This document shows positions 1-10,983 of a DNA stretch of 64,000 bases, in pieces. The notes under the pieces are model-generated. The model had not been told where the DNA came from. It saw only the letters and a program-made list of their open reading frames with translations, and made no database searches. The DNA comes from Ectobacillus antri (lineage in GTDB: Bacteria; Bacillota; Bacilli; Bacillales; Bacillaceae_G). Within the stretch, counting starts at the first letter, position 1. Each line of letters begins with the position of its first letter. The DNA is taken from assembly GCF_003852715.1 (NCBI RefSeq), contig NZ_RIAV01000015.1, positions 1 through 64,000 of the forward strand, read 5' to 3'. Made by a program: the position numbers and the translations under genes.

Positions 1-121
1 CAAAAAGGCGCTTTCTGCCTTTATGGGCGGAGGTTCTCGGCTGGCAGCACCTAACCGGCGGAGCTGGACAATAAGAAAAGCGGAGACGGTTTGTTCAGGT
101 GCAGAAGCAGAGGTTCTCCAC
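1..121. repeat. Dispersed intergenic repeat, family 1, copy A (edge of window)
   Basis: This sequence is the inverted counterpart of the element at 57740-57891. Shared blocks include GAGCTGGACAATAAGAAAAG, GGTTCTC and a GCCTTTATG(G/A)GCGGAGG stretch. In both copies a small hairpin (AAAGGCGC..TGCCTTT type) and the AGAGGTTCTC block recur in the same order. No reading frame here has a ribosome site. The copy runs off the left edge, so its true length is unknown. The similarity is seen directly; that it belongs to a family common in Bacillaceae intergenic regions is from general knowledge. Confidence 0.75.
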
Positions 122-123
122 AC

Positions 124-155
124 AAAAAAGGAGGGTATTTCTACCTTCCTTTTTG
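124..155 (-). terminator. Intrinsic terminator of yisB
   Basis: A stem AAAAAGGAGGGTA / TACCTTCCTTTTT (one mismatch) with a four-base loop. On the minus strand it ends in a run of T. It overlaps the stop codon of the HNH gene and closes the addB-addA-yisB unit. Confidence 0.75.
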
Positions 156-446
156 CTTGCGTTCGTTTGATTTTTTTGTTTTAACAAGCTTAGAAGACGG
201 CTGCTTGCGAATCCATTTTAAAAATGACGATATTTTTTCATCAGCTTGTAATGCTGCAATAGTATGCAAACGCACAGCAAGCTCCTGGTTTGTATACAAA
301 GCATGAATTTGTTTATGACAAGCAATACATAAATCCGCAGTAGGTTCAAACGTACCGCCTAACTCCTTTGGTATTAAATGATGCACTGTTAATTCCAAGT
401 CATCTCGCTGACAAAGCTCACAAGTGCCGTAAAGTCGTTTTCCCAT
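141..446 (-). CDS. yisB: HNH nuclease-like protein YisB
   Basis: A 101-residue protein with a zinc-finger-type HNH core: CELC near residues 9-12, then TVHHLIPKE, then CIACHKQIH. The two CxxC pairs and the paired histidines are the usual metal and catalytic ligands of small HNH endonucleases. The C-terminal third is lysine-rich and probably contacts nucleic acid. It lies 15 bases after addA, so it is probably co-transcribed. In B. subtilis, as I recall, a homologous yisB also follows the addAB region but is separated from it by sbcD and sbcC, which are absent here. The ATG has an AAGGAAAG site about ten bases upstream. Activity is inferred from the motif only. Confidence 0.75.
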   Translation of the reverse strand: MGKRLYGTCELCQRDDLELTVHHLIPKELGGTFEPTADLCIACHKQIHALYTNQELAVRLHTIAALQADEKISSFLKWIRKQPSSKLVKTKKSNERKQKGR

Positions 447-461
447 ACTCTCACTCTTTCC

Positions 462-3400
462 TTAATCTAAGGCTAGTATGTGATGACCGTCAAAAAAGTA
501 TAAATATTTTTCTTTTACTTTTTTCTTTAAGCTTGTTTCGATAGCAGTCGCATATAAATTTAACTGCTTCTCATAGCGTTTTTCTAATTCCTTACGTGCC
601 TGTTCAATTCCGCGCGGATATTTCCCCGTAATTTTATCTGTTTTAAAATCAATGAGAACAATTCCGTCTTCTTCCTCAATCATACAATCAATCACACCTT
701 GTACAACAACTTTTTCTTCGTACGTAGCGCTCCAATCTCGATATATTTCACTAGCAGATAATAGAATAGAAAATGGGACCTCTCGTTCTACATGAGAAGC
801 AATCTTTACACGTTGTCCAAGATTCGTATGGAAAAACATCACAATTTCCTCCGGATCAACGCTGTCCGCTTGCTCTTCTGTTAATAGCTCACGGTTTACC
901 ATACTAGCTAACTGTTCAGCAATTCTTTCTTTGGTTATTTCTTCATGTAAGTTCACATGCTGCATCACAGTATGCATCGCCGTTCCACGCTCAGCTCCTG
1001 TTAACCCCTTTTTCTCCATAAAACGCGGTCGTTTTTCAATAGCAGAACGCGGTGCAGATAAGAGGACTTCATCGCTATCTTCATTGGCTTCGTACTGACG
1101 CTTTAAGTCAGAAACAGATTGCTTTGCTCGATATGCGGTAGCCTCCTGAAAGGAATATGCCCAGTGCAAACGCTCTATGATATCAGAATTTGGGGCGGGC
1201 ACCGGTTCATGCGCTTGCAAGGCAGCAAGAAGTTCAGCATTTTCTTCCATTTCCGTATCAAATGGTCGCAATGCATCCATTTGAATGATCTCGACTTTCC
1301 ACTTAGCCTCATGCTGGTCAATAGCAGACAGCACCCTACCTCTATCTCCAAATTCCTCCCCTGCTCTGTGTCGCATCAAAGCAGGGCCTAACCAATCAAG
1401 ATAGGAGGACGCCTGTGCTCTTATATAGTCAGGAAGAAGCCACTCTTTATGATCATTCGTTTCAGTCCATTTAGAAATAACACTAGCAGCATCTTTAACC
1501 GAGCCTATTAAAATTAACTTCTCCTTTGCACGTGTCAAGGCTACATAAAGCACCCGCATTTCTTCCGCAATCATTTCCATCTTCATCTTTTGTTTGATAG
1601 CTATATAAGGTAACGTCGTAAACTTAATTCGCTTTTGCGGGTCAATGAACTGCGAGCCAAAACCAAAATCCTTGTGAAGCAGAAAACGGTTTGTTAAATC
1701 TCTCGTATTAAAACGCCTTCCCATGCCTGCAACAAATACGACTGGAAACTCAAGACCTTTACTTTTATGAACCGTCATAATACGCACTACATCTTCTTGC
1801 TCATTCGCTACCCTCGCAGCTCCCATATCATCGCCGCGCTCTTGCAGCCTTTCAATAAAGCGCAAAAACCGGAATAAACCACGAAAGTCGCCGGCTTCAT
1901 ATTGCCTTGCCTTGTCCTGTAGCATACGTAAATTAGCTTGTCTTTGCTTTCCGCCTGGTAAACCACCCACAAAGTCATAATAACCAGTTTGACGATATAT
2001 ATTAGCAATTAGTTCTGTAAGAGGCTGCTGACGTGCAAAATCACGCCACTTCTGTAATGCTTGTAAAAATAGATCTGTTTTTTCGCGAAGCTCTCTTGGT
2101 TTGCCTGAATACGCAAAGCTTTTCAGTACTTGGTAAAATGAAGCTTTTTTACCATGAATGCGAATAGTTGCTAATTCTTCATCTTTCATACCTACAATAG
2201 GAGACCGCAATACAGACGCTAGCGGAATATCTTGCTGCGGGTTATCGATTACACGTAGCATATTTAACATAACATTAACTTCCGTTGCTTCAAAATAGCC
2301 TGTTGCTAGCTCTGCATATGCAGGAATGCCCTGCATCTTAAACTCTTCCATCATTGTAGGTGCCCAAGGCATGGAACGCAGTAAGATTACAAAGTCACGA
2401 TAAGATATCGGACGCATAGCACCATGTTTACGATCATATATCTCATAGCCTGAACTAATCATCTTGCGAATTCGTTGGGCAATTAGACGTGCTTCTAGCT
2501 GCGGATTTTCAAGTTCTTCTTCCTCTTGTGCTTCTGCATGAATAACTAACAGCTCAGCATCTACATCAGAACTATCCGGATACACAGCTCCCGGCTTCAA
2601 CTCAGCATCTTCGTCGTATGCAATTTCTCCTACGGTCTCGCCCATAATTTGTTTGAATACAAAGTTTGTCCCATGTAAAACCTCAGGACGACTGCGAAAG
2701 TTTTGTGCAAGATCAATCTTCAGTCCCCCTTCACCCTCACGTGTGAAGCGTTTATACTTACCAAGAAACAGACCAGGTTCAGCTAGACGAAAACGGTAAA
2801 TAGATTGTTTAATATCGCCAACCATAAATAGATTTCCGGTACTTTCCATTTCTTTCGTTACAAGACGCAAGATCGATTCCTGAACAAAGTTTACGTCCTG
2901 ATACTCATCGACAAGCACTTCCGCAAACAACTCACGATAGTGCATTGCAACAGCGGAAGGGGCGTCATTTTCCTGTAAAATTGCTAAGCAAAAGTGCTCC
3001 AAATCTGTAAAATCGACCATGCTTTTAGCACGTTTGGCTTGCTGAAACCGAGCAATAAATGTCTGTACCAAATCAGTCAATTTGGCGACAATAGGCGCCA
3101 TTTCTTTTAAATCGTCCATATAGGCTTCGGATGACCTGCTAAACCAGTCCTCCGTCATTTTCGCTACGTCTTCTTTTACTTGTTTTCGTAGCTGGTCCGT
3201 ACGCTGAAGCAGTTCTTCTTCATAATCCGCACGTTTAATACGCGGCAATGTCTGCCACTTCACGGACTTGATTGCTTCATCCATCTCGGTCCACGACGAA
3301 GCTGCTAGTAACATATCAATTTGCCTAATATCATCACGAAATACTGCTTCACGCGGCAGTGGCCCACCCGGCCATTGTGTAAGTTCCATCGCCTTTTCCA

Positions 3401-4097
3401 GGTGAGCACGCAAGCCACGTAACTGTAATTGCATATATGCTAATAAATACGATGTATACGGTAATTCGTCTATATGATTGGCTTCTTTGTACAGATCTCT
3501 AACTTGCTGCAGCCAGCGTTTTGGATTAGGATGCGCAGTCGCTTCTCTATGAAAAGCAAGAATCATATCCTGTAAGTCATCATCACTTCGATCACTTGTA
3601 TAACGTTCTACAAGATCAAAGAATAACTCATTTCCTTCCAAACCATACTCCTCTTCGAGTAAATCATGTAAGACTTCCTCTTTTAACAATTCAATTTCTG
3701 CTTGACTGCCTATCCGAAATCCAGGATCTACATCAATCATGTAATAATAGTTACGAATTACCTGTAAGCAAAAGGAGTGCAGCGTTGAGATAGAAGCACG
3801 TCCCAGCAGATTCAGCTGTTTGCGCAAATGCTGGGAATGCGGCTGCTTTGCAAGCTCTTTGTCCAGCGCTTCTGCAATTCTCGTTTTCATCTCCTGTGCA
3901 GAAGCATTTGTAAAGGTAACAACAAGCAAACGATCTACATCAATTGGGTTCGGTCCAATTAGCTTTTGAATGATGCGCTCAACCAGTACAGCAGTTTTAC
4001 CAGAACCGGCTGCTGCAGCCACCAAAATATCACTGCCCTCTGATACGATTGCCTTCCATTGATCATCTGTCCAGTGCACATGAGCCGGCTTTATCAT
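462..4097 (-). CDS. addA: ATP-dependent helicase/nuclease subunit A (AddA)
   Basis: AddA is the UvrD/RecB-type helicase and nuclease subunit of AddAB, the firmicute counterpart of RecBCD, which processes double-strand breaks for RecA loading. The 1211-residue length fits the family. Visible motifs are Walker [10 protein letters not shown] at about residues 28-36, the helicase DEYQD box near residue 400, helicase motif [12 protein letters not shown], and the motif [15 protein letters not shown]-terminal RecB-type nuclease domain has [12 protein letters not shown] and the catalytic LIDFKTDK block near residue 1140. The start ATG overlaps the addB stop by four bases (ATGA) and follows a GGAGGGA site, so translation is coupled. 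yisB follows 15 bases downstream. All catalytic motifs appear intact. Confidence 0.97.
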   Translation of the reverse strand: MIKPAHVHWTDDQWKAIVSEGSDILVAAAAGSGKTAVLVERIIQKLIGPNPIDVDRLLVVTFTNASAQEMKTRIAEALDKELAKQPHSQHLRKQLNLLGRASISTLHSFCLQVIRNYYYMIDVDPGFRIGSQAEIELLKEEVLHDLLEEEYGLEGNELFFDLVERYTSDRSDDDLQDMILAFHREATAHPNPKRWLQQVRDLYKEANHIDELPYTSYLLAYMQLQLRGLRAHLEKAMELTQWPGGPLPREAVFRDDIRQIDMLLAASSWTEMDEAIKSVKWQTLPRIKRADYEEELLQRTDQLRKQVKEDVAKMTEDWFSRSSEAYMDDLKEMAPIVAKLTDLVQTFIARFQQAKRAKSMVDFTDLEHFCLAILQENDAPSAVAMHYRELFAEVLVDEYQDVNFVQESILRLVTKEMESTGNLFMVGDIKQSIYRFRLAEPGLFLGKYKRFTREGEGGLKIDLAQNFRSRPEVLHGTNFVFKQIMGETVGEIAYDEDAELKPGAVYPDSSDVDAELLVIHAEAQEEEELENPQLEARLIAQRIRKMISSGYEIYDRKHGAMRPISYRDFVILLRSMPWAPTMMEEFKMQGIPAYAELATGYFEATEVNVMLNMLRVIDNPQQDIPLASVLRSPIVGMKDEELATIRIHGKKASFYQVLKSFAYSGKPRELREKTDLFLQALQKWRDFARQQPLTELIANIYRQTGYYDFVGGLPGGKQRQANLRMLQDKARQYEAGDFRGLFRFLRFIERLQERGDDMGAARVANEQEDVVRIMTVHKSKGLEFPVVFVAGMGRRFNTRDLTNRFLLHKDFGFGSQFIDPQKRIKFTTLPYIAIKQKMKMEMIAEEMRVLYVALTRAKEKLILIGSVKDAASVISKWTETNDHKEWLLPDYIRAQASSYLDWLGPALMRHRAGEEFGDRGRVLSAIDQHEAKWKVEIIQMDALRPFDTEMEENAELLAALQAHEPVPAPNSDIIERLHWAYSFQEATAYRAKQSVSDLKRQYEANEDSDEVLLSAPRSAIEKRPRFMEKKGLTGAERGTAMHTVMQHVNLHEEITKERIAEQLASMVNRELLTEEQADSVDPEEIVMFFHTNLGQRVKIASHVEREVPFSILLSASEIYRDWSATYEEKVVVQGVIDCMIEEEDGIVLIDFKTDKITGKYPRGIEQARKELEKRYEKQLNLYATAIETSLKKKVKEKYLYFFDGHHILALD

Positions 4098-7000
4098 CGG
4101 TCTCCCTCCTCTCTCATTTTCAGCAACGCTTCTGCTTCTTTTAGAGGACGCAGTACGCGGTACTCATTTTCCTGCAATGATTCATCAAATTGACAAACTG
4201 ATTTAAACTGACAAAAGCCGCAAGCCGCTTTCGTCTTTAATTTGTACGGCGCAATATCAATGACTCCTTCTGTAATACTTGTTCCGATATCTTGAAACTT
4301 GCGTCGGACATATTGTTTTAATGTATGAAACTCCTGCTCGCTCGCAATGGATGAATAAGCACTGAAAGTTCCGTCCTTTTTTAATCCCGCAGATACAATA
4401 TCTGAAGAACCTGATGTTAATGAAGCATCCATCAAACGAACAACATCTGTATCACCCAGTAATAAACCTTTCATCTTAAATTTGCGTAAAATTTCTCGAT
4501 CAATGTCTGCATCCGTTGCATCACCCTTAATCTCCACAACTGGATTATGCACATGAAAATATAGTACTCCCGCCGGTGCAACTTGCTTATCCTTCACCCA
4601 TTTCCCAGCATTTTCAATCACAACATCTAAATAGGTAAGCATTTGTAGCGCCAGCCCATAATACACCTCAGTCATGTCGAGTGATTTGGCGCTTGATTTA
4701 TAATCAATAATGCGCAGGAACGTTCCTTTCTCTCCCTCTGCCATATCAACACGGTCAATGCGACCGACAACCTCCATTTTCGTACCATTTGCCAATTGAA
4801 AATGAAGCGGCGGCAATGCATCAGCTCCAATACCAAACGGCACCTCAAGATCCACCGGCACAAAGCCGCTCGACTTCGCATGCTCGCTAAGTATAAGGGA
4901 AGCACGGAAAATAATTTGCTGCAATTTGTGCTTTAAATAATGATGACGATTTGAGCTTAATAAAATTTCCTTTTGTAAAAGCGGCGCCAGCATTTCCATG
5001 GCTTCCATCGCTAAATGTTCACATTCTGTTCGGCTCAGATCAGCCCAGCTCCTGCTTTGCTGTGTTAAACGATCGGCAATGCTTTTGAGCGCAGCATGAA
5101 AAAGCTCTCCAATATCAGGAGCATCAATTGTAAAGATGTCACGTTCTCGAAGGGCCAGGCCATGCTGTGCGAAGTGCGCATATGAACAACGTTGAAACAA
5201 CTCCATACGTGAAACACTGCCTTTAATCGTCTCTCCATAAAGAGCCAAGCTTACAGATTTATGAAGTGGCTTTGCTTCGTTTCGATAAAACAAACTAGAG
5301 AGGACACGTTTACTATGCTCTTGCCATTGCGGCGATTGTACATAAAAATTATATACATCCCACCAAAAAGACAAGTCGGTCTTATAACCGCTTTGCTTCC
5401 AAAGCTGCAACTGCTGCACCAAATGTGACAGCGTCATCGCAGGTGTTGTAATATACTCTTCTTTCCCCTCTTGCACCTCATTCGTTAAAAACTCTTGCTC
5501 AGCGCTTGGCACAAGTGCTTTTAGCTTTTTGAAAAGTCCAGATGGTAGCAATACTTTTCCTTCCTCATCTGCAAATGGACAGCTTATATATAAACGATGA
5601 GATGCACGTGTTAACGCTTGATACACGATAAATTGTTCTTCTAACATCTTTTGTCGTGTTGTTGAAGCGAGCTCTATACCACTTCCAAGCAAGGTCTCTC
5701 GTTCCTCGTCCGATAACATTCCTACATCCGCTGGCAAACCAGGAATTACACCCTCGTTAGCACCGATTAAAAATAGAGCACGCACATTTGCCAAGCGAGA
5801 ACGGTCTATATTAGCAATTAATACTTGATCAAGAGAAGGAGGAATGTTGGCAAAGTGCAATGAAGCAAGACCTGTAGACATCACTTCACTGAAAAGCTGC
5901 AGTGACATATTCTCATCACCAAGCATTTCCACATATTTATCCAACAAGTCAATAACAGCATGCCATACTTGCTCATGGTCATTAGCAAACAGCAAGTTTC
6001 CTTCTTCCTCTGCTTTCTTTCGCATTGCCTCTAACTTTCTTGGCACACGAAGCTCTTCCAAAAACAAATATACGGCTTCACACATCTTGCGTACGGACTT
6101 CGCACGCTTCAATCGCTTTTGCAATGTAAAAATCGGTTTTACCACCATATCACGTAAGTTATTCATGCGTTCTTCGGTCTCGCGTTCATTGTCGGTTTGC
6201 AATGTTGTCTCTAAAGAACGATAGCGTCTATACGTCCATCTCTCACCATTTGTCCACTTTTTCCCTTGCATACCATAAGCGAGACAATAATTCTCAAACG
6301 CATCCATTTCTTCTCTAAGCTTCAACAAATGAGAGCGACGCGGAAACAACAGTTCGGTTTTAATACAGCGAAAGACCGCTTCATAGCGCCAATTGCCCTC
6401 AATCACCTCCAGCACAGAACGAATCAGTTCTACCAAGGGGTGGTGCAACATCAAGCGTTTTTCATCAATGAAAAACGGAATTTCACTTGCTGCAAAAATC
6501 GCTTTTATGCTGTCATTATAACTTGTGCCGTTCCGTAACATAACAGCGATATCACGATAACGATACCCTTCTTCTCTTACAAGCCTTCGAATTTCCCGTG
6601 CAACTCCTTCCACCTCCGCTTGTCGATTCGCAGCCGTATAAACTGTTAAATTACTGCTCCCCGCAAAGTATTTCGGTGGAATAGATTCAAAGTGCTTCTC
6701 AATATGAGCAAGCGATGCACTTCCTTTAAAACGATGTGGCTCCTCCAGCAAGATACTGTTAGCCTTAATTCGTACATCAGTTGCTATTTTCATAAGTCTT
6801 TCATACGTGCGTGCTGTTGTGTAAAATAAGTCCATTTCCTGCTTTTGTGGCGCATCAAGTACGAGTGTAACCGTAAGTTTGGCTCCACATTGCAACATAC
6901 GCTTTAATACATCAAGTTCCTGCGGCAAAAACGTATGAAAGCCGTCTGCATATATAATTGCATTTTTCATGTAAGAAGATTGTGGAAGTTTTTCAGCAAG

Positions 7001-7540
7001 CAGCTTGACATAATCCTCAGAATCTAAATACTTTCCAATAAGTGCACGTTCAAAATCTTCATAGAGCAGCTGTAAATCGTGCATTTTGCTGGCGAGAAGC
7101 GGAGCATGCTTATCTTCAACTTCTCGCCATACCCTATACATATCTGCAGGTGTTACGTTGTGGCGTTTCAATTCAGCAATCATACCACCAAGCTGTCCAA
7201 AGAAGCCATTTTGCTTTGCTGCTTTTTGAAAGACACGCAGCTCGCCTTTACGTGCTTCCACAATTTTACGAAGAAGCATATTTACACCTGCTTCATCAAT
7301 ATGAAGTCTACTTGTTCCTCCAGTCTCTTGAAGCACCTTCCAAGCAAGTCGCGAAAAGCTGAATACCTGTGCACGGATTGAACTTCCTAGTGCTTGCTGC
7401 GCTTGGAACGACATTTGTTCAGGTACTAAGTAAATAATACTGTCCCCTTTTGGTCTTTGCTTTAGCTCCTCATGCATTTCTCGTAGGCATAGGGCACTTT
7501 TACCAGTTCCTGCTCGTCCCAATACAATACGCAATGACAT
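4094..7540 (-). CDS. addB: ATP-dependent helicase/deoxyribonuclease subunit B (AddB)
   Basis: AddB partners AddA in resecting broken DNA and recognising Chi. The N-terminus carries Walker A GRAGTGKS. The middle is an inactive helicase-like fold. The C-terminus holds the second nuclease domain (IIDYKSS) and an iron-sulfur cluster built from one upstream cysteine (FQRCSYAHF) and three clustered ones ([10 protein letters not shown]), as in characterised AddB. I chose the ATG at 7540 (1148 residues) rather than the in-frame TTG six bases upstream, because AAAGGTGG then sits six bases before it and the TTG would lie inside that site. It overlaps addA by four bases. The upstream gap to the DedA-like gene is about 100 bases and holds the likely promoter. 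Confidence 0.96.
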   Translation of the reverse strand: MSLRIVLGRAGTGKSALCLREMHEELKQRPKGDSIIYLVPEQMSFQAQQALGSSIRAQVFSFSRLAWKVLQETGGTSRLHIDEAGVNMLLRKIVEARKGELRVFQKAAKQNGFFGQLGGMIAELKRHNVTPADMYRVWREVEDKHAPLLASKMHDLQLLYEDFERALIGKYLDSEDYVKLLAEKLPQSSYMKNAIIYADGFHTFLPQELDVLKRMLQCGAKLTVTLVLDAPQKQEMDLFYTTARTYERLMKIATDVRIKANSILLEEPHRFKGSASLAHIEKHFESIPPKYFAGSSNLTVYTAANRQAEVEGVAREIRRLVREEGYRYRDIAVMLRNGTSYNDSIKAIFAASEIPFFIDEKRLMLHHPLVELIRSVLEVIEGNWRYEAVFRCIKTELLFPRRSHLLKLREEMDAFENYCLAYGMQGKKWTNGERWTYRRYRSLETTLQTDNERETEERMNNLRDMVVKPIFTLQKRLKRAKSVRKMCEAVYLFLEELRVPRKLEAMRKKAEEEGNLLFANDHEQVWHAVIDLLDKYVEMLGDENMSLQLFSEVMSTGLASLHFANIPPSLDQVLIANIDRSRLANVRALFLIGANEGVIPGLPADVGMLSDEERETLLGSGIELASTTRQKMLEEQFIVYQALTRASHRLYISCPFADEEGKVLLPSGLFKKLKALVPSAEQEFLTNEVQEGKEEYITTPAMTLSHLVQQLQLWKQSGYKTDLSFWWDVYNFYVQSPQWQEHSKRVLSSLFYRNEAKPLHKSVSLALYGETIKGSVSRMELFQRCSYAHFAQHGLALRERDIFTIDAPDIGELFHAALKSIADRLTQQSRSWADLSRTECEHLAMEAMEMLAPLLQKEILLSSNRHHYLKHKLQQIIFRASLILSEHAKSSGFVPVDLEVPFGIGADALPPLHFQLANGTKMEVVGRIDRVDMAEGEKGTFLRIIDYKSSAKSLDMTEVYYGLALQMLTYLDVVIENAGKWVKDKQVAPAGVLYFHVHNPVVEIKGDATDADIDREILRKFKMKGLLLGDTDVVRLMDASLTSGSSDIVSAGLKKDGTFSAYSSIASEQEFHTLKQYVRRKFQDIGTSITEGVIDIAPYKLKTKAACGFCQFKSVCQFDESLQENEYRVLRPLKEAEALLKMREEGDR

Positions 7541-7639
7541 AGCCAACCACCTTTCTAAATTTCTATATAAAAGAAGGATATTCGAAATGCTCGAACACCC
7601 CTGTAGCTCAGCTTTTACATGTTTGAGAAGAGAGTTGTG

Positions 7640-8239
7640 CTACTCTTTTCCCAGCTCAAGTCTTATTTCAATTTTCTTACCTATATACCATAAAACAAAC
7701 ACAACACCAGCTACAATTAATGTTTTAATTGGATTCCGGATGAAAGAGAATATATCATAGCCGATATAACTCACACCTAAAATCATGACTATTTTCCCAA
7801 GTAACAAGGCCAAAACAAATTGTTTTTTACTAATCCTTGAAAGACCAGCGACCACATTGATAAGTGCCGATGGAGAAAAAGGTAAACAAAAAAGTAGAAA
7901 AATGGGTCCGAATCCCTTCCGCTCAATCCAATTCATAGATTTACGCACCTTTGGATGGCGATTGACAAACCCAAAAAAACGATGCCTTCCAAAACCCCGA
8001 ATCAGTAAAAATAACAACAATGAGCCGATACAGGAACCAAGCCAAGAATAGAAAAAACCTTCCCAAAGGCCATATGCTGCAGCGTTTGCCATAATAAATG
8101 CAAATAGAGGTAAAAATGGTAAAAATGCTTCAAGCATCGGAAGCATTATACCAGCCACCGGTCCAAAATCTCGATAGCTTTGTAACAACTGTTGCATATT
8201 TTCAATTGTGAAGTATTGCTGTATTGTTTGAAGCTCCAT
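7640..8239 (-). CDS. yhjE: TVP38/TMEM64 (VTT/DedA-like) membrane protein
   Basis: A 199-residue polytopic membrane protein of the SNARE-associated/VTT family, probably a lipid scramblase or flippase relative in the cytoplasmic membrane. Several hydrophobic segments are visible at about residues 28-60, 65-85, 120-150 and 160-190. The central signature GPIFLLFCLPFSPSALINVVAGLSR is typical of this family, shown here only as positions around 110-135. Its position between addB and comK matches yhjE of B. subtilis. The Shine-Dalgarno AAGGAG lies an unusually long 13 bases before the ATG. A CTG codon in frame two codons earlier would be better spaced, so the exact start is uncertain. Function is inferred from family only. 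Confidence 0.7.
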   Translation of the reverse strand: MELQTIQQYFTIENMQQLLQSYRDFGPVAGIMLPMLEAFLPFLPLFAFIMANAAAYGLWEGFFYSWLGSCIGSLLLFLLIRGFGRHRFFGFVNRHPKVRKSMNWIERKGFGPIFLLFCLPFSPSALINVVAGLSRISKKQFVLALLLGKIVMILGVSYIGYDIFSFIRNPIKTLIVAGVVFVLWYIGKKIEIRLELGKE

Positions 8240-8360
8240 GTACAGTACTTGGCTCCTTTTCCTTGAATATACTCATTCACAAATAAGTTATTTTCTTTCT
8301 ATTACATTGTACCATTTCTTGTCCGTTTCCTTAAGTAATATATGCACCTATACCTACATA

Positions 8361-8395
8361 AAAAAACTTTGCTCAGCCATAGAGCAAAGTTTTTT
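8361..8395 (-). terminator. Intrinsic terminator downstream of comK
   Basis: A perfect 14-base stem AAAAAACTTTGCTC / GAGCAAAGTTTTTT with a seven-base loop. It is T-rich on both strands, so it could work in either direction. The minus-strand gene comK ends about 50 bases upstream of it. Confidence 0.85.
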
Positions 8396-8447
8396 CATGC
8401 ACTGACATTCCTATGTACAGAGCGATACACAACATCGCAAATAAAAC

Positions 8448-9038
8448 TCAATCTTTCCAATCAGATAAGTAATTACTCTTTCCTTTATGATTGCCCAAAA
8501 GCTCTTCTGCCTCTAAGACCACGAGATAAGGAAGTTTACGACGCTCCCTGCTGTTTTCGTATACAGATCGGAGCTGTGCCGTTCGATTCAATTGATTGGT
8601 GAAGGATTGATGAGACATAGGTAATTTAATCGTCTGTCCGTTAATAAATTTTAGAAGCAGGGTCTTAGGTGAGAGGGGTTTGCTTTTTGCAGCATGTGAA
8701 TGAGAGATCCAAGCACAATCTTCTCTTGTATAAGATGTTGTAGGAAAATAATATAACCGATCATGAATAACAATAGGAGCTTTATTGACGGTTCCAATTA
8801 ACTCACGAGTTCCTTCAATTCTGCCCTCTAGGCTAGAACCATAAGAACGACAACTCGTCTTTATAATATCAACCGGCTCTTGTAAGATATAGATTACTTG
8901 TTCTTCTTCAATAACCATTGAAATAGTTGGTTTTCCGACCCTGGTTACTGGCAACACAGCTATTGTGTCTTTGTTTATAATATAGCTGTCTGCACATCTC
9001 ACAAGATCCTCATCTTCAAAACGTTCCTGCCTTGCCAT
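8448..9038 (-). CDS. comK: Competence transcription factor ComK
   Basis: ComK activates the late competence (DNA uptake) genes by binding AT-rich boxes as paired dimers. The 196-residue protein keeps family landmarks: TIAVLPVTR near the N-terminus, a CRSYGSSLEGR block near residue 64, YYFPTTSYTREDCAWISHSH in the middle (about 95-115), and NGQTIKLPMSHQSFTNQLNRT near 135-155. The C-terminal tail (about 170-196) is shorter and different from that of B. subtilis, where the tail matters for recognition by MecA. The ATG at 9038 follows GAGGTG by six bases; an in-frame GTG three codons upstream lies inside that site. A 425-base AT-rich upstream region may hold autoregulatory sites. Linkage to addAB and the yhjE homologue also fits B. 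subtilis. Confidence 0.9.
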   Translation of the reverse strand: MARQERFEDEDLVRCADSYIINKDTIAVLPVTRVGKPTISMVIEEEQVIYILQEPVDIIKTSCRSYGSSLEGRIEGTRELIGTVNKAPIVIHDRLYYFPTTSYTREDCAWISHSHAAKSKPLSPKTLLLKFINGQTIKLPMSHQSFTNQLNRTAQLRSVYENSRERRKLPYLVVLEAEELLGNHKGKSNYLSDWKD

Positions 9039-9463
9039 GTTACTCACCTCATTAACAGTTTAGTATTTAGTCATGCTATTAGTCTTTTTATCCTTTAATA
9101 TATATTTAGGAAATAAAGAATTCGAAGATTATTGTATAAACAAGAAAAGTGTATTTGTCTTCCGCAAGCATAAAAATAAAAGCATTAATTAATTTATTCT
9201 GCAGATTAGACACAAATGCGATATTTTGTTGTACTGACACTATAAATAATCATTCGAATTTTTAACCGCTCTTCCTAAAAACTTCCTCCTTTCCTATAGA
9301 ATGGGCTTTACATAAAAAATCCTACCACACAAAATCCACTTTATGTAAAAGTTTTCAATATTTTAACATCTTTATAACGTTATATAAAAAACCCAAAAAC
9401 TAACATAACGTTTTAACACAAACTTAAAAAACGACAATATCCGAGGTTTTATGCTTTCTTTTT
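9039..9463. other. AT-rich non-coding region upstream of comK
   Basis: No convincing gene on either strand. It contains two inverted repeats. One has arms CTTTACATAAA (9306-9316) and TTTATGTAAAAG (9340-9351) and encloses AAAATCCACTTTA, a near match to a ComK half-box (AAAA-N5-TTTT). The other has arms AACGTTAT and ATAACGTT at about 9376-9415. Both lie 270-370 bases upstream of the comK start and could be regulatory. The comK promoter should be here but I could not fix a clear -35/-10 pair. Confidence 0.5.
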
Positions 9464-9656
9464 ATATGACTCTGTTAAGGTTCGTTGTTGCTTTCCATTA
9501 CGGGGGCTCGCTTTCAGCGGGCAGTCAGGGAGACTCCTCATCGCTATGCACCTGCGGGGGCTCCCTTTGACTCGCTTTTCTGCCGAAGTCTCTCCCCTCT
9601 TCACTCCGATTAACAAATGCTAATGATCAGCATCAGGCTTTAACACAGCCTATGCA
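9464..9656. repeat. MITE-like repeat, family 2, copy A
   Basis: A roughly 193-base element bounded by imperfect inverted ends, left TATGACTCTGTTAAGG and right CTTTAACACAGCCTATGCA. It is clearly homologous over its whole length to 41644-41840 in the same orientation. Shared blocks include CGTTGTTG, TTACGGGGG, CACCTGCGGG-like and CTTCACTCC. No transposase frame is present. It separates the comK upstream region from the aceA terminator. Confidence 0.8.
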
Positions 9657-9684
9657 ATAAAAAGCAGCGCTCACGGCGCTGCTT
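9656..9684 (-). terminator. Intrinsic terminator of aceBA
   Basis: A nine-base perfect stem AAGCAGCGC / GCGCTGCTT around a five-base loop. On the minus strand it is followed by TTTTTATT. It lies just after the aceA stop codon. Confidence 0.85.
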
Positions 9685-9688
9685 CCCA

Positions 9689-10966
9689 TTACTTCGCAAA
9701 CTGTTCTTCTTCTGTAGAACCTTTTAATGCTGTTGTAGATGATGTTCCTCCTGTGATAACCTGTGCTACTTGATCAAAGTAACCTGTTCCCACTTCACGC
9801 TGATGGCGCGTTGCTGTATAGCCGTGCTCCTCTGCAGCAAATTCTGCCTGTTGCAGTTCAGAATATGCCGCCATCCCGCGCTCCTTGTATCCGCGTGCTA
9901 ATTCAAACATACCGTAATTTAAGGAATGAAAGCCAGCTAGCGTAACGAATTGGAATTTATATCCGTATGTTGCGATTTCTTTTTGGAAGTTCGCAATGGT
10001 TTCATCATCTAGCTTCTTCTTCCAATTGAAAGATGGAGAACAGTTGTAAGCAAGCAATTTTCCTGGGAATTTTTCATGAATAGCCTCAGCAAAACGCTTC
10101 GCATCCTCTAAGTTCGGTTCAGATGTTTCGCACCAAATCAAGTCTGCGTATGGTGCATAAGCAAGACCGCGTGCAATCGCCTGATCAAGACCAGCTTTTG
10201 TACGGAAAAAGCCCTCCGGTGTTCGTTCTCCTGTAATAAACTGCTGGTCATATGGATCAATGTCACTTGTAATCAGATCTGCGGCATCCGCATCTGTTCT
10301 CGCTACGATGATTGTCGGCACGTTCATCACATCTGCAGCTAAGCGCGCTGCAATTAAGTTACGCACTGCCGTTTGTGTTGGTAATAATACTTTTCCGCCC
10401 AGATGTCCGCACTTTTTCTCTGAGGAAAGCTGATCTTCAAAGTGAACGCCTGCAGCGCCGGCTTCAATCATTCCCTTCATTAATTCAAATACATTAAGCT
10501 GACCGCCAAAGCCTGCTTCTGCATCTGCAACAATTGGTACGAAATAGTCTACATCGCCGCTGCCTTCCATATGTTGAATTTGATCCGCACGCTGCAATGT
10601 TTGGTTAATGCGCTTTACAACAGCTGGTACGCTATTAGCAGGATATAAGCTTTGATCTGGATACATATGGCCAGACAAGTTCGCATCCGCAGCTACTTGC
10701 CAACCACTCAAATAAATGGCCTTTAAACCAGCCTTTACTTGCTGCATCGCTTGATTTCCTGTTAAAGCACCCAATGCATTAATATAATCCTCTGTATGCA
10801 AGCTGTCCCATAGTTTTTGCGCGCCGCGACGTGCAAGTGTATGCTCAATTTCAATTGAACCCCGTAGACGAAGTACATCGTCCGCTGTATATGGGCGCTC
10901 AATACCGTTCCATCGTGAATCTAGCTCCCAGCTTTCTTGTAATTGTTGTGCTTTTTGATTTGTCAT
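9689..10966 (-). CDS. aceA: Isocitrate lyase
   Basis: Splits isocitrate to glyoxylate and succinate, the first glyoxylate-shunt step, which allows growth on acetate and fatty acids. The 425-residue protein has the catalytic signature [14 protein letters not shown] near residue 185 and the metal and substrate segments [12 protein letters not shown] and [10 protein letters not shown] chose the second in-frame ATG (10966), spaced ten bases from AAGGAG, because the first (10972) is only four bases from it and the shorter start matches the N-terminus I remember for Bacillus enzymes. It starts 17 bases after the aceB stop and shares its promoter and CcpA site. B. subtilis 168 lacks this gene, so the pair is a useful lineage marker. 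Confidence 0.97.
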   Translation of the reverse strand: MTNQKAQQLQESWELDSRWNGIERPYTADDVLRLRGSIEIEHTLARRGAQKLWDSLHTEDYINALGALTGNQAMQQVKAGLKAIYLSGWQVAADANLSGHMYPDQSLYPANSVPAVVKRINQTLQRADQIQHMEGSGDVDYFVPIVADAEAGFGGQLNVFELMKGMIEAGAAGVHFEDQLSSEKKCGHLGGKVLLPTQTAVRNLIAARLAADVMNVPTIIVARTDADAADLITSDIDPYDQQFITGERTPEGFFRTKAGLDQAIARGLAYAPYADLIWCETSEPNLEDAKRFAEAIHEKFPGKLLAYNCSPSFNWKKKLDDETIANFQKEIATYGYKFQFVTLAGFHSLNYGMFELARGYKERGMAAYSELQQAEFAAEEHGYTATRHQREVGTGYFDQVAQVITGGTSSTTALKGSTEEEQFAK

Positions 10967-10983
10967 CCTCATCCATCTCCTTT

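Noticed and set aside
1808-2008. Frames antisense or out of frame inside addA, addB and other large genes
   Set aside because: They lie entirely within well-supported genes, have no ribosome sites and show no recognisable families.
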